From: a virus
DNA length: 35,114 nucleotides
IMG/VR virus record: IMGVR_UViG_3300040807_000712
Coordinates: 1-35,114 of that record
Strand: one strand, 5' to 3'
The notes below the pieces were generated by a model, which was not told the DNA's origin, ran no database searches, and worked only from the letters and a program-made list of their open reading frames with translations. How positions within the stretch are numbered: the first letter of the stretch is position 1; each line of letters starts with the position of its first letter. Below, one piece after another: positions 7,029-18,500 of this stretch. The position numbers and the translations under genes were made by a program.

Positions 7029-8126
7029 ATGTCGCAGACACAAAAACGTATCGGTTTTGCATGTAAGTACATGCATCCTGATCAAACACAAAAGAAAAAG
7101 TTACTAGAGGAAATACAACGTCCGCTAAATACTCGTAGCACAACAGTACAGTGGCTCAACAGACAGACACGTGATGTTGCTGAAGAACGCTTGTGGGACA
7201 TTATGGTCCATAACATTGCGTCATACAAAAGGTTGATTGAGTATGTTGGAAGTCTCCCCCCTCAACTTAGAATGGTCAGATTGGGTAGTGATGTACTTCC
7301 TGTTTATACCGAGCCTACTTGGTGTTATTTTTGGCGTAAGCCAGATGTTATTGAATATTGCGACAAAGAATTTGCAAAAGTTGGAGAAACAGCAAGAGCA
7401 CTCGATGTCCGACTATCAATGCATCCGGGACAATTTACTGTACTTGCCTCAGATAATCCGGAAATTGTTGAGAGGAGCATAGAAGAATTTGAATATCACA
7501 CCGATGTCATCCGCTGGATGGGTTATGGACGCAAGTTCCAAGACTTCAAGTGCAACGTACACATCTCAGGCCGCAAAGGTCCAGCCGGTATCAAAGACGC
7601 ACTTAAACGCCTCTCGCCGGAGGCAAGAAACTGTATTACAATCGAAAACGACGAAAACAAATGGGGACTCGAACACAGCCTTGAGCTTGCAGACGATCTC
7701 GCTTTGGTGCTAGACATACACCATCATTGGTGTAGGGAAGGAGAATATATTGAACCTAATGATGAACGCTTTGAACGTGTTATCGATAGTTGGCGCGGTG
7801 TGCGCCCTGTCATTCATTACAGTGTTAGCCGTGAAGATGTACTCACAGGTTTTAATTCAAATATACGACCAGACATGGGTGCATTACTTGAACAAGGATA
7901 CAAAAAAGCTAAACTAAGAGCACATTCTGATTATATGTGGAATGATGCTGTAAATGATTGGGCATTAGAATTTTTAGACTATGCAGACATCATGGTCGAG
8001 TCTAAATGCAAGAATCTTGCAAGCATTGACTTATATAAATACAAAGACGCAAAGGAAGATTATGAACTATTTGAATCAAATGTACGGGCGCAAAAAGCCT
8101 ACGGACCAGACCCAATCATCATCTGA
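7029..8126 (+). CDS. uvsE: UvsE-like UV-damage endonuclease
   Basis: 365 residues from ATG 7029, which has GGAG seven bases upstream and gives the family-like opening MSQTQKRIGFACKY. ATG 6996, with AAAGG upstream, is an alternative adding 11 residues. TIM-barrel metal-binding landmarks follow: VRLGSDVLP, MHPGQF (His132-Phe136), ENDEN from 206, DIHHHW (229-234) and HYS (263-265). UvsE/UVDE cuts 5' to UV photoproducts using a metal cluster, starting alternative excision repair. It suits a sunlit-water phage. The motifs appear intact, and the length is close to or slightly above typical UVDE cores. Its last 65 nt contain a late promoter and the start of the next gene. Confidence 0.92.
   Translation: MSQTQKRIGFACKYMHPDQTQKKKLLEEIQRPLNTRSTTVQWLNRQTRDVAEERLWDIMVHNIASYKRLIEYVGSLPPQLRMVRLGSDVLPVYTEPTWCYFWRKPDVIEYCDKEFAKVGETARALDVRLSMHPGQFTVLASDNPEIVERSIEEFEYHTDVIRWMGYGRKFQDFKCNVHISGRKGPAGIKDALKRLSPEARNCITIENDENKWGLEHSLELADDLALVLDIHHHWCREGEYIEPNDERFERVIDSWRGVRPVIHYSVSREDVLTGFNSNIRPDMGALLEQGYKKAKLRAHSDYMWNDAVNDWALEFLDYADIMVESKCKNLASIDLYKYKDAKEDYELFESNVRAQKAYGPDPIII
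8034..8041 (+). promoter_or_regulatory. Late promoter TATAAATA inside the 3' end of uvsE
   Basis: A perfect TATAAATA box lies within uvsE coding sequence. It ends 20 nt before the ATG at 8062, which has its own AAGGA. The same motif-to-start distance occurs at 9158 and 18888, supporting real promoter use despite the coding context. Confidence 0.65.
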
Positions 8127-8352
8127 TAAAAATCCAAATCGTGTTACTGGAGGGCTTCGTGCTCAAGGCGTAGATACTATTACTATGTTAGGAGAAGATG
8201 GTTCAAGCCAAGAACTTCCTACACTTCAATATGTGCGATCACTGGAAGAACAGTCAAAAAAACAGCGAGCGGCTATAAACGTTTTAGAACGCAAGCTCGC
8301 TCGCCAAGAAACTGCAATTAGTCAATTACAGTCTGCTATTTCGCGCTCTTAA
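8062..8352 (+). CDS. Small coiled-coil protein, function unknown
   Basis: 96 residues from ATG 8062, chosen because AAAGGAAG lies five bases upstream and a late promoter box 20 nt upstream; the frame stays open to 7981 but without such signals. The N-terminal half is polar and disordered-looking (RKKPTDQTQSSSDKNPN). Then LGEDGSSQELPTLQYVRSLE leads into a heptad-like C-terminal helix (KQRAAINVLERKLARQ...). Possibly a small oligomeric virion or assembly protein expressed late. The start overlaps uvsE by 65 nt, and the end overlaps the convergent minus-strand gene by 17 nt. Confidence 0.72.
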   Translation: MNYLNQMYGRKKPTDQTQSSSDKNPNRVTGGLRAQGVDTITMLGEDGSSQELPTLQYVRSLEEQSKKQRAAINVLERKLARQETAISQLQSAISRS

Positions 8353-8611
8353 GTCTAGCTAAAATTTCATCCTTCTTAAGACTTGCATTGGCAGGAATGC
8401 CTCTATGCTTTGCTTCTTTAAGAAGTTGAGTTTTAGTTAACTTATTGAAATCGCAACCTTTGCCTGAGCCTTTTTTCTTGGTAGACTTAGCAGAGGATTT
8501 TGTAGTTTTAGGCTTAGATACCTTTTTCTCTACAGCTGGTGCAGGCTCTGCTGCTGGCACAACTGGATCTGAAGGTCCGATACCTAAAAGTTTCTTTAAC
8601 CAATTTATCAT
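8336..8611 (-). CDS. Small basic protein with SAP/Rho-N-like C-terminal domain
   Basis: A minus-strand gene of 91 residues with a strong ribosome-binding site (TAGGAGG upstream of ATG 8611). It begins MINWLKKLLGIG, an amphipathic helix. A Pro/Ala/Lys-rich linker (PAAEPAPAVEKKVSKPKTTK) and a C-terminal helix-turn-helix-like segment follow: LTKTQLLKEAKHRGIP then KKDEILARLK. That pattern resembles SAP or Rho N-terminal domains, which bind nucleic acid. Likely a small DNA/RNA-binding protein; its role is unknown. It converges on the 8062 gene and diverges from the 8669 gene. Confidence 0.75.
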   Translation of the reverse strand: MINWLKKLLGIGPSDPVVPAAEPAPAVEKKVSKPKTTKSSAKSTKKKGSGKGCDFNKLTKTQLLKEAKHRGIPANASLKKDEILARLKSAK

Positions 8612-8633
8612 AATTTTCCTCCTATAGGAACAA

Positions 8634-8648
8634 TTATTTACTAAATAA
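8634..8648. promoter_or_regulatory. Palindromic divergent late-promoter-like element
   Basis: TTATTTA-C-TAAATAA is a perfect 7-bp inverted repeat with a one-base centre, in the 57-nt gap between two divergent genes. Read on either strand it gives a TAAATA core, as in the late box TATAAATA. The cores lie 21 nt before the ATG at 8669 (+) and 23 nt before the ATG at 8611 (-), close to the 20-21 nt spacing elsewhere. It lacks the canonical AT before TAAATA, so promoter function is inferred. Confidence 0.45.
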
Positions 8649-8668
8649 AATACAACAGGAGATTAAAA

Positions 8669-8836
8669 ATGGTTAAAAAATTTATTGTTGATAGACTAGG
8701 TGAACGTACTACATTAGACGGTGCTGTATTAATTGGTGCTGGTATTGCGTTCTTAATCTTTAAACCAATTGCAAGTCTCGTAGCATATGGCGCTATTGCA
8801 TATGGTGCGTGGACTATGTTCAAAAAAGAAAAATAA
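8669..8836 (+). CDS. 55-residue membrane protein
   Basis: ATG 8669 is preceded by AACAGGAGATTAAAA, a good ribosome-binding site. The product starts MVKKFIVDRLGERTTLDG. Its hydrophobic core (AVLIGAGIAFLIFKPIASLV then AYGAIAYGAWTM) could form one long or two short membrane segments, and it ends in FKKEK. I recall similar tiny proteins from T4-like marine phages, function unknown. The gene ends exactly one base before the 3' end of the convergent minus-strand gene. Confidence 0.75.
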   Translation: MVKKFIVDRLGERTTLDGAVLIGAGIAFLIFKPIASLVAYGAIAYGAWTMFKKEK

Positions 8837-9124
8837 TCACAACTTACTAATAGGGAGATCAGAACTCGCAGGCAGGTTCCATACTTGTTTTCGTTCTACT
8901 CCCTTTTTCTGAGCAAACTTCTTACTATCGCAGTTATTACACACGTGAAAGTAATTGTTGTTTAGACGTTTTGGATCCATTTTTCCACGTTCTCTTTCAA
9001 ATTCAGTATCACAATTATCACATCTTAGTATTACTATTCTTTTGTCTCTATAGTAATTGTGCATATGACCGTTTTTACTACGTCTTTGATGCCGCTCTCT
9101 AATTGAAATTTCTTTTATAAACAT
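8837..9124 (-). CDS. Zinc-ribbon-like small phage protein
   Basis: A 95-residue minus-strand protein with two paired-cysteine knuckles, RCDNCDTEF and HVCNNCDSKKF, separated by about 25 residues. This forms a four-Cys zinc ribbon. The N-terminus is basic (KEISIRERHQRRSKNGHMHNYYRDKR), suggesting nucleic-acid binding. The C-terminus is WNLPASSDLPISKL. I recall this layout from T4-like marine phages, where it is unassigned. No clear ribosome-binding site is visible before ATG 9124. It could be a transcription or HNH-nuclease-related accessory, but no HNH residues are evident. Confidence 0.75.
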   Translation of the reverse strand: MFIKEISIRERHQRRSKNGHMHNYYRDKRIVILRCDNCDTEFERERGKMDPKRLNNNYFHVCNNCDSKKFAQKKGVERKQVWNLPASSDLPISKL

Positions 9125-9157
9125 AACTATATTTACATTAAGATTATAAAACAGATC

Positions 9158-9165
9158 GATAAATA
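9158..9165 (+). promoter_or_regulatory. Late promoter GATAAATA upstream of iscA-like gene
   Basis: GATAAATA matches the NATAAATA late consensus of marine T4-like phages. It ends 20 nt before the TTG start at 9186, in a non-coding gap. It may drive iscA and the first giant virion gene together, as only one base separates them. Confidence 0.62.
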
Positions 9166-9185
9166 CATTAAATTAGGAGACCATA

Positions 9186-9563
9186 TTGTTCGTAGTTACC
9201 CTTACTGAAGCTGCAAAAAGCAAAATAATTGAACTTTGTAATGCAAAACCTGATAGTTTTGGTGTGCATTTAGGCTTAAAAGGCGGAGGTTGTGCAGGGT
9301 TTGAATACGAATGGGATATGATCGATAAAGACAAAGTAGGTGTTAATGATGAAATTATTGACTGTGGTCAAGGTAATTTAGTTATTGATTCTATGAGTTT
9401 AATGTACTTATTTGGTAGTGAAATTGATTACACTACAGACGTGTTTGCACAACAGTTTGTTGTAAACAATCCTAATGCACAAAGTGCATGTGGCTGTGGA
9501 GTGAGTGTTAATTTCAACAATCAGTCATTAGAAGACAACATACAAATTTTGGAGCTCAAATAA
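9186..9563 (+). CDS. IscA/HesB-like iron-sulfur cluster carrier
   Basis: 125 residues with the A-type carrier signature: GGGCAGFEY (Cys36), FVVNNPNA (91-98) and CGCG (Cys102 and Cys104). The three conserved cysteines that bind Fe-S clusters or iron are all present. These proteins pass Fe-S clusters to target apoproteins in the cytoplasm. The start is TTG 9186, with TAGGAGA upstream; no ATG or GTG exists nearby in frame. It lies under a late promoter and one base before a giant virion gene, an odd place for a housekeeping-type gene. The target is unknown. Such genes occur in marine T4-like phages as host-derived metabolic genes. Confidence 0.9.
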   Translation: MFVVTLTEAAKSKIIELCNAKPDSFGVHLGLKGGGCAGFEYEWDMIDKDKVGVNDEIIDCGQGNLVIDSMSLMYLFGSEIDYTTDVFAQQFVVNNPNAQSACGCGVSVNFNNQSLEDNIQILELK

Positions 9564-9564
9564 A

Positions 9565-12500
9565 ATGGCAAGACAAGAAGTAGATATCGGCGTTGAAGGT
9601 AATGACGGAACCGGTGATAGCGTCCGCGAGTCGTTTCGTAAGGTAAACGAAAACTTCAGAGAAATATATGCAGTTGTAGGTAAAGGTGGCCAAATTAGTT
9701 TTACTAGTTTGTCTGATACACCAGACAGCTTAGACGAGTTTGAAGGCGGCGGAGTAAAAGCATTTATACCCGTAGTAAAACAAGACGCTACAGGAATTAG
9801 AATATCTGAACTAGCATCGGACAGCGCCTTTGGAGAGGGTGCTGTAGACACTATTCAATTTGATGTATCTGTTGATGGTAAACTTATTCTTAGTATTGCT
9901 AATGTTAGATTGATTACTGATCCAGCACCAACACTAGGTGGTCCTTTAAATGCTGCTGGACAAGTTATTGCTAATGTTGATACTGCAAATATTTCTGCGT
10001 TTAACAACGTACACGGTACTGCTCTTTCAGTTGATGATATTGTAATTGATAAAAAGTTTGCTGATAAATCATATATTCCACGCCAATTGCCAGGCGAAAC
10101 AATTAATGTTCCAGAAGAACCTGCAGATCAAGTAGACTACGAATTTAGTTTTAGTGTTTTAACAGGTGATAATAGAGCTAATGTCACAGCACACGGACTA
10201 ACTAGAGGTTCTGACGGCGCTCCATATATTTTTAAAACAACAGGTGCTGGCCTAAATTGGTCAAGAACTGTTTTTGACGAAGCTGAACAACAATTTGTTT
10301 CTCAGAGTTCTTTAGATACAGACGAAGATGGAAATTTAATTTATAACAAAGTTCAAAACGGTGACACAGTGTACATTGGTGTTATTGATGTAAACAATAT
10401 CGGACTTTGGTTTAATGCTGCCGAGGCATTGGATTCAGATGTAGCAAATAGAGAAAGATTACGTCTTAAATTATCACTTATCGATTCTCAAGAATTAAAA
10501 TTACAAGATGCAAACTATGATGAAACTCTTGAAGGGTTCTTCTTACGTAAGCAAGTAATGCCAAGAGAAAGTATTGTTAGACGACAAGGTGATAAAATGG
10601 AAGGTGCTCTTATCTTGCATGATCACCCGGGTGATTTAGCAGGCGCAGGATCTCCTAATGGCGACGATGACTTACAAGCAGTTTCAAAATTATATGTTGA
10701 TAGTCAATCACAAGAATCAAGTGCTAATATTTTTGTTAGTACAGTAGGTGACGATGATCAGTTGATTGCACCTCCAGGTAAAGAAGGTGCATCATTAGCA
10801 TACGCATATAGAACAGTAGGTGCAGCAGCAAGAAAAGCAGAAGCAATACAAATTGCATCGTCATATGAGCCAGGTCCTTACATGCAGGATATTATTAGTT
10901 CAAGAACTATTGATCCTAATTCTCCTCCAGTAATTGAAAAATCGAGAGTACAAACCGGCGGCATTAGTGTTGGCGGTAATGTTAACAGACAAAATACAAA
11001 AACTATTATTGATGCTAACATAGACTTTATTATTGCAGAAGTTATTGCATGGGCACAAACACAAATAACAAACAAAGTTACAACTAATCTTGCTGATATT
11101 GTTGTAAACTGGACAGGGCGTGTATTTGATGTAAAATTAGCTGAAGATGAACTCCTTAAAGCAATTAATGCATCAACACTTGATTACCTAAGTGGTAACT
11201 CAGTTAACTTCTTATCAAATAGAGCAGCAATTGAATACTATCAAGACGAATATGGAAGGTCACAAGCTGGCTTAATTAAAGAAGTCTTTGCTACATTACT
11301 TGAAAGAACAAGATCAATAGTTGGTAGTATAATTATTCAATCACAAGTTGATCCTGTTTATCAAAGTATATACGACCAGCAGTACATAAGTTTTGGTGCA
11401 GACGTTCCAGATCTAGACGATCTAGCATTTGTTGCTGGTGATTCTGGCACACTTCAATTACAGCGTAACATTATTAAAAATGGAGTCTTTAGTGCAAGTG
11501 ATGTTCCTACTACAGGTACACGTTTTGTTATGTTCTTCTCAAATACTGTAAACGGTGTAAGTGAATCAGGCTTTGTTGATCAAGGTAATCCGCAAAACAG
11601 AGATTTAAGAGTTGGTAAAATTATTAGAGGTAAGACATCCGGAGCACTAGGTAGAATTATTTCTTATTACACAGGTGCTGATGCTGTTAATAATCCAGGT
11701 TCCGATGATGACAGAGTCGAATTGGAACTACTAAAACCAATTGAGTTTATTGTTGGAGAAAATTTAGAGTATGGTAATATTGTAAATGAAAGAAATATTA
11801 CCATAAAGATAGAAACAGGTACATACTACGAAGACTATCCGATTAAAGTTCCACCAAATGTATCATTAGTTGGTGACGAATTTAGACGTGTTATCATAAG
11901 ACCACGTCGTAGAACGTCTCAGTCGCCCTGGGCTTCTATATACTTCTATAGAGATCAAGAATTTGATGGCTTAACTGGTAATCCAAATACTAGTGTTACT
12001 GGTATAGCTGATACAAACTTACCAACATCAGGCGAGGCATACACAAATCCTTTAACAGGTGAAGTTGATGGTTACTTTGGTCGACACTATCTAGTTAAAC
12101 CAGGTGCCCCTAAAAACGTTGACAGATTAGGTACTCTTGCTTTTGATAATCCAGGTAGCTATGTAAATGCAGCAACTCTAATTGAAAAGAACAGAGAGTT
12201 TATTCAAGAAGAAATTATTGCGTTTATTGAGTATAGAATTGCTGCAAACTTTGGAGGCTTTATAAATGTATTCAATCCTAGTTTTAATGATCAAGCAAAA
12301 GATAGATATAGAAATTATGTCGGTGCTTGGGTAGACGCTATTACAAAAGACTTGCGAGAAGGCGAAAATTTAAATGTATTAGAAGCTCAGGCTAATATCT
12401 TCTTTGAGTTACAAGAATATCCAGATGAAGATCAGGTACTTGCTGGTTCTTTGATTAATATGTTGCAAATGATGCAAGATATGGTTAACAACCTAGTTTG

Positions 12501-15500
12501 GGTAGATAATTTTGTTCAGCCGTACAGAGGAGCAGGACATCCTGTTCAATACATCAACACAAATCTTGTTGTTGAGGACGGTATTGATGCAGACTCAGAA
12601 ATACTAGACAAACAAGTATCTTTACTTGACTTTGCTATTGAGCCAGCAGTTACTACTGACGAAACAAACTATAACTGTGCAAAATTGTCAACAGACTTAG
12701 ACGTGTTCTTAATGAATGATGCAACAATTTTGCGTAATATGACAGTTCAAGGTCACGGTGGATTTATGTGTGTGCTTGATCCGGAAGGACAAATACTTAC
12801 TAAATCTCCATATATTCAAACAGGTTCAAGTTTCTCTCAGACTTTAAACAGACAAGCATTTAGAGGTGGTATGTTAGTTGATGCTTTCTGTGCTAACACT
12901 CCGATGAAAGTTACAAGTAAAACTAATAACTTTAGATTAAGAGTTGAGGCAGAAAAGAATTCGGGCTTGTATATTAGAAAACCACAAACACCTGCACCGT
13001 TTTATATTGACGGTATTAGATATCAGGTTAATGATATTATTGAATATGACAGAGGTGGTATTAACGGTCCTGCTACTGCAACGCTTGTACTTGATGCACG
13101 TTCAGGTAAGATTAATCCAGATAATGTAACAGAGTTTTTAGGATTTGAGCCAGACCCAACCAACATTGTATTGTATCCAGACGGATACGATATTACACTA
13201 CAAACTGCTGGTAACCGATCACAGTTAGGTAACGACTTTACACAAGTTAACGACTTAGGTTACGGTCTTGTTACTATCAACGGCGGCTTGTCTGAAATGG
13301 TATCTATGTTTACATACTACTGTCATACAGCGTACTATGCAGGTAACGGTGGACAAATACGTTCTGTAGCAGGTTCAAACGCTAACGGTGTTTATGGACT
13401 AGTATCAGAAGGTAGTGATCCAAACGAAGTACCAGATGATGTTGTTTCAACAAATGACATGGTGCAAGGTGCTGTTACATTTAGTGCGCAGGTTGTACTC
13501 ACATTAACAACAGAACAAACAGTTGCAGTTGATGATATAATTACCTGCTCAAATAACACAGGTAGTGGTACAGTAATATTCCCTACAGTAGGAAATCAGA
13601 TATTCCTAAAAGATGTTACAGGAACATATGCTGTTGGTGAAGAAATTATTATCAATGGTACACCGGCAGCTGGTGTAGATATTACTATACTCGACACAAC
13701 TTCATATGAGAATAAAGAAGAATCACTAGCAATACACTTGTATGAAATAGAACATATTCCAACTAACAAAGGTGAAATTGAATATTATCACTTTGATGGT
13801 GCAACACCTTTAGATAGAATTGCAAGGTATGAACTAGCAAATATCGAAGTTGTAGACGAAATTACTGTTGATGGATATAGAATTGACTGTGCTGACTTAG
13901 GTATATCAGGTGCGCCTACAGCAATTGGCGAATATGATCCAGCTAACAGAACAGTAGACGAAACAGACCCAGTAACAGCAGTTACAGAAGCACAAATTAT
14001 TATTACAAAAGTAAGAGCAGAAGGTGGAAAATATAATGTAGCTATATTCAATAATGAAAAAGGTGAACATTATAAAGTTGGCGACACATTTACAATTAAA
14101 GGCAGCAAACTAGGCGGCACTGACGGTGCTGCACCAAATCACGATGCTACAGTAACAGTTACTAGAATTAATCAAAGTAGAGAAAATTTTGACTTAGGCA
14201 TTAATACTGGTTCTATTAGAAGTTTAAGTATTTCTGGTGATATTAATATAATTCCAGGCTATACTCCTTTACGTAATGGTCAAGTGTATAAGGCAAACTT
14301 TAGTACTTCAAATGATACTTTTGATAATGACGGTCTACTAGCCGATATTCCAACCGGACAGTATCTAACAATTAGACAAAACAATACACATACGTTCTCT
14401 GAAATTGAAAGTACAGGCGATCTAACTATTAGACCAAGTACAGCAATTAATTTCCAAGAAGACTTTGCATACACATATAGATCAATTAGTTTTGGTTCTA
14501 ATGATTCTGCAGGCGGCGAGTTAGATATTGATCAGTCATTGGTTGGTTTTGATTCAGGCTATGACTATATTAGATTAAATGTTGCTAGAGAAAGAATTGA
14601 TCTTACACCTGCAGACTTTGACGGAGCTCAAATATCAACTCCAATTAATGGAACTACACTTGGTAACACAACAGGTGATGTAAGCATAGCAATTAATAAA
14701 CTAACTGAAATTAGAGACATCTGGAGAATTAATAACAACTTCTTAACAGATGCAAACTACAGACCATCAGGGTTAACTGACGGTAGTAGAAATTATGATT
14801 TTACTGGTGAGCTTCCTAAAGTTATTGTATGGAATGGTAAGAAACATTATGTATATAACTATAGAGAATTTGTTTTTAATGATACAACTAACTTATATAA
14901 TGATCAAAGAAAAGTATATAACGAAAATCATTTATTTGCAGTAGTTGATCTTAAAGAAATTGAAGAAGTTAAATTAACGTTTGACTTAGTTGATGTTAAC
15001 GGCGAAGATGTTGCTCTAAGAACAACATTTCCAAGAATAGTATCTTATCTAGGTGGGATTTCAGAAGCAAGAATTAGACAGGTAGGAAATCAAACTGCTT
15101 GGGGTGTTGTTAAAATTGCAGGCAATAGAGCAGACGAAATCAAATTATACGAGTGGAGTGGTGTAAACTTTAACACAACTGGTGCTTTAGAAGTTTGGGA
15201 AGGTGATCCAGCAGATCCAGATCCAGCTACTGGTTCATGGACTGCAATGGTAGATCAAAATGGTGATCCTGTAATTCCATCAGCACAAATTATTAGAGAG
15301 TCAAATATTACAAACCAGGCAACTGGTATTGTTAGACCACTCACACAAGGCTTTTCAGGAACCATTACACTACGTGCGGGCTTGCAAGATGGTTCACCTG
15401 CTACAATTACAATTGATATTTCAACTTGTCGTGCAACAGGCCACGACTTCCTTGATATTGGTACAGGATCGTTTAACCAAAGTAACTATCCGAATGTTAT

Positions 15501-18500
15501 TTTAGGTTTCCCTTCCGCACAACCATTACAAGAAAATGAAATACAAGAACGTAACAAAGGTCGTGTGTTCTATGTAAGTACTGACCAAGATGGTTTCTTC
15601 CGAGTTGGAAGATTCTTTACAGTTGACCAAGGTACAGGTACAGTTACATTTGCGGCAAGTATTGCACTTTCAGATGTTGACGGTATTGGATTTAAACGTG
15701 GTGTTGTTGTTACTGAATTCTCAACAGACAGTGCAATGAGCGATAATGCTGACGATACTGTTCCAACAGAATCAGCAGTACGTGGTTATGTAAGTAGACG
15801 TTTAGGTTACGACCAAGCTGGTAATTCTGTTCCAAATCCGTTAGGTCCATCAGTGATTACACAGAATGGTGCTGTTCCGATGTTAGGCAACTTGAAAATG
15901 AATGGTAACACCATTGAAAACATTGCTCCAGTTGACATTAATAGTACACCAGGAACAACAGCAGTAAACAGAGACTATGTTGATCTACAAACTCAAGAAT
16001 ATGCAGCAGCAACTAGTCTAAGAGATGTTGAAAACGAAGGCGCCACAACAAACGAGTTCTTAGGATTTACCAATACTAAAACCATTTACATCTCATCAGA
16101 AACAAGTGAGCTAGGTGTAAATGCAACATTTGGAATTGGAAAATATTTAACTGACGTTACAGGATCTCAAAACTTTGGTAAAATTGTAGGCAACTACTCT
16201 AAGTTAGATATTTCGATAGGTAATGTTATTGTTGTAAGTTTTGAAGCAGGACCAGATTCATACGATCTAGTTACACCAGACGAAAATCCAACACCGATCT
16301 ATGACGGCGACGGAACATTTGATGTTGACGGAAATCTAACTGGCATCACTACAAGTGGCACACGTAATGGTTTAGTAATTACAGGGCCGTTTGCTGAAAT
16401 GATTAATATTTCAGAAGAACCATTTGTTGATGATGGCCAAGGCGGTACACAACCTGTAAGTGACATATCTTTAACTACACGTAGATTAGAAAACGACGAT
16501 CAAGCAGGTACTCCAACTATATTGGATACACCTACAGCATACTTTGACATGCAGATCAATCCAGAAGTTATTGTAAATGCTGATGTTAATACAGCAGCTG
16601 ATATTGAACAGTCTAAATTATATCTACAAGAAGCAGATAACTTTGTAACAGTTCAAACAGATATTCCAACTGAAAGCATTGCAGACATTGTACAAGGATA
16701 TACATATCAAATTGTTAGTCTAGGTGATACAACACAAACACAATGGAATAATGCAGCAGGAACTACTGGAGATACATATGTTGCTAACCAAACATTTGTA
16801 GCAGTATTAACAGGTGTAGGTGCTACTACAACCGGTACTGTAAAACGTGTAATAAGTAATTCTACATTACCAAAGGGTACAGTTACAAGACAAAACAACC
16901 AAGCAGAGCTAGGTTTATCAACATTTGACTTTGCCAACTTTAGAGTTACTAGAGGTTATGTACAATTAAAAAACAACGGTATTACTTTAGATAAAATTAA
17001 AAAAATTGGTAGTGATACTGTATTAGGTAATAGTGCAGCGTCAAGTGCAAATGTTGCTGAAGTAACATTTGATACAGTAGTTGATGAAGGTAACGGCCTA
17101 CAACATGATAACTTCAATACAGTAGATATTAATGGCAATCTAGCATCACCAGCTGACTATACAACAGCAGGTATAATGGAACGTACTGCTAACGACAGTT
17201 ATCGAGTTGCACCATTTACCACATCAGGTGCTAAAAACTCTGTTGTAAAAACTGATACTAACAGTGGTATTACTGCTGACAGTTATAAAATTGGAACAGG
17301 TTCTAGTCCAACAGTTCTTACAACTACTACAGATGATGGTTTAAAACTCAGCAATATACAAGGTGGACTTATATTATCAGCAGCAGGTGATATGACTGCT
17401 GATGGATTTGGACCCGATGTTAAGATTCCTGGAAACGTTAATATTGGTAAAATGGGAGATCCTAATGAAATTTCTGCTAGTTCTCTAACAGCAAGTACTA
17501 TGTATGAAATCCTTTCGCTAGGCGACGATGTAGGTCAAACCCCTACCAACTGGAATAATTGTGTTGCAGCAGCTGATCAAAGATCTGCTAATGGCGATTG
17601 GAAAGTTGGCGATACATTTATTGCAAACAATACCGGAAACGGAGATGGAACTGTACAAGTAGCAAATAACTTTACTCGCAGCACACTTCAAGAAGCTTCA
17701 GAGATTGCAGCAACTAGTCCATTTATTGCTGCTGATTGGATGTATACTTCCTTTATTGAAACTCCGAGAGAAAAGGGACTAGCAAGTACTGGTATTGCAC
17801 TAGGTAATGGTGCAGCAGGAGGTGGCGAAGGCCAAATTGGATTTGTAGTCGGCGACAGCAGCAACAATACAGTTAAGATACCATTTACTTTTGATAGTAC
17901 TGGTACATTCCCAGATCTTGATTCTACATATGATATTGGTACAGATGATAATAGATATAAAACTCTTTATGTAGACGACATTGAAATTACAAATGGTTTC
18001 CAAGCAGGATCTGCTACAGAAATAACAGACAATGCTGGCAATATTGATACACTATATTATATTGCATCCAAAGGAAGTACTGATTGGGGTGCAAAAACAA
18101 GTAACAATCCAACAACAGCAGCAGCAGCGTCTGGAGATTTAATTAGAATTACAGATACTGGTAACAACGGCAGTGGCACACTTGATTCGTATAAAATTAT
18201 ACTTAATGAAGAAACAGGTGATGCATGGTTTGCTAATGATGCACTTGTTGGCGGAGATGTAATTGCTAACAACATTTTAAATAGAGGCGCTGCCGGCACT
18301 AATACTGTTGGTACTGCAAGTAAAAAATTCCAAGCAATGTATGCTACTACATTCTATGGTACAGCAACACAAGCACAATATGCTGACTTGGCAGAAAACT
18401 ATTTAGGTGATGCAGAATATGAATCAGGAACAGTACTAGTATTTGGCGGTGATGCAGAAGTTACTGTAACTAATACAAAAGGCGACCATCGTGTTGCTGG

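Noticed and set aside
7237-7713. Two plus-strand frames inside uvsE.
   Set aside because: The uvsE motifs run through both regions in the correct frame; the alternatives have no ribosome sites or recognisable content.
16681-18189. The G-rich modules as DNA-level tandem repeats or a mobile element.
   Set aside because: Similarity is at protein-pattern level only. There are no inverted termini, target duplications or transposase.
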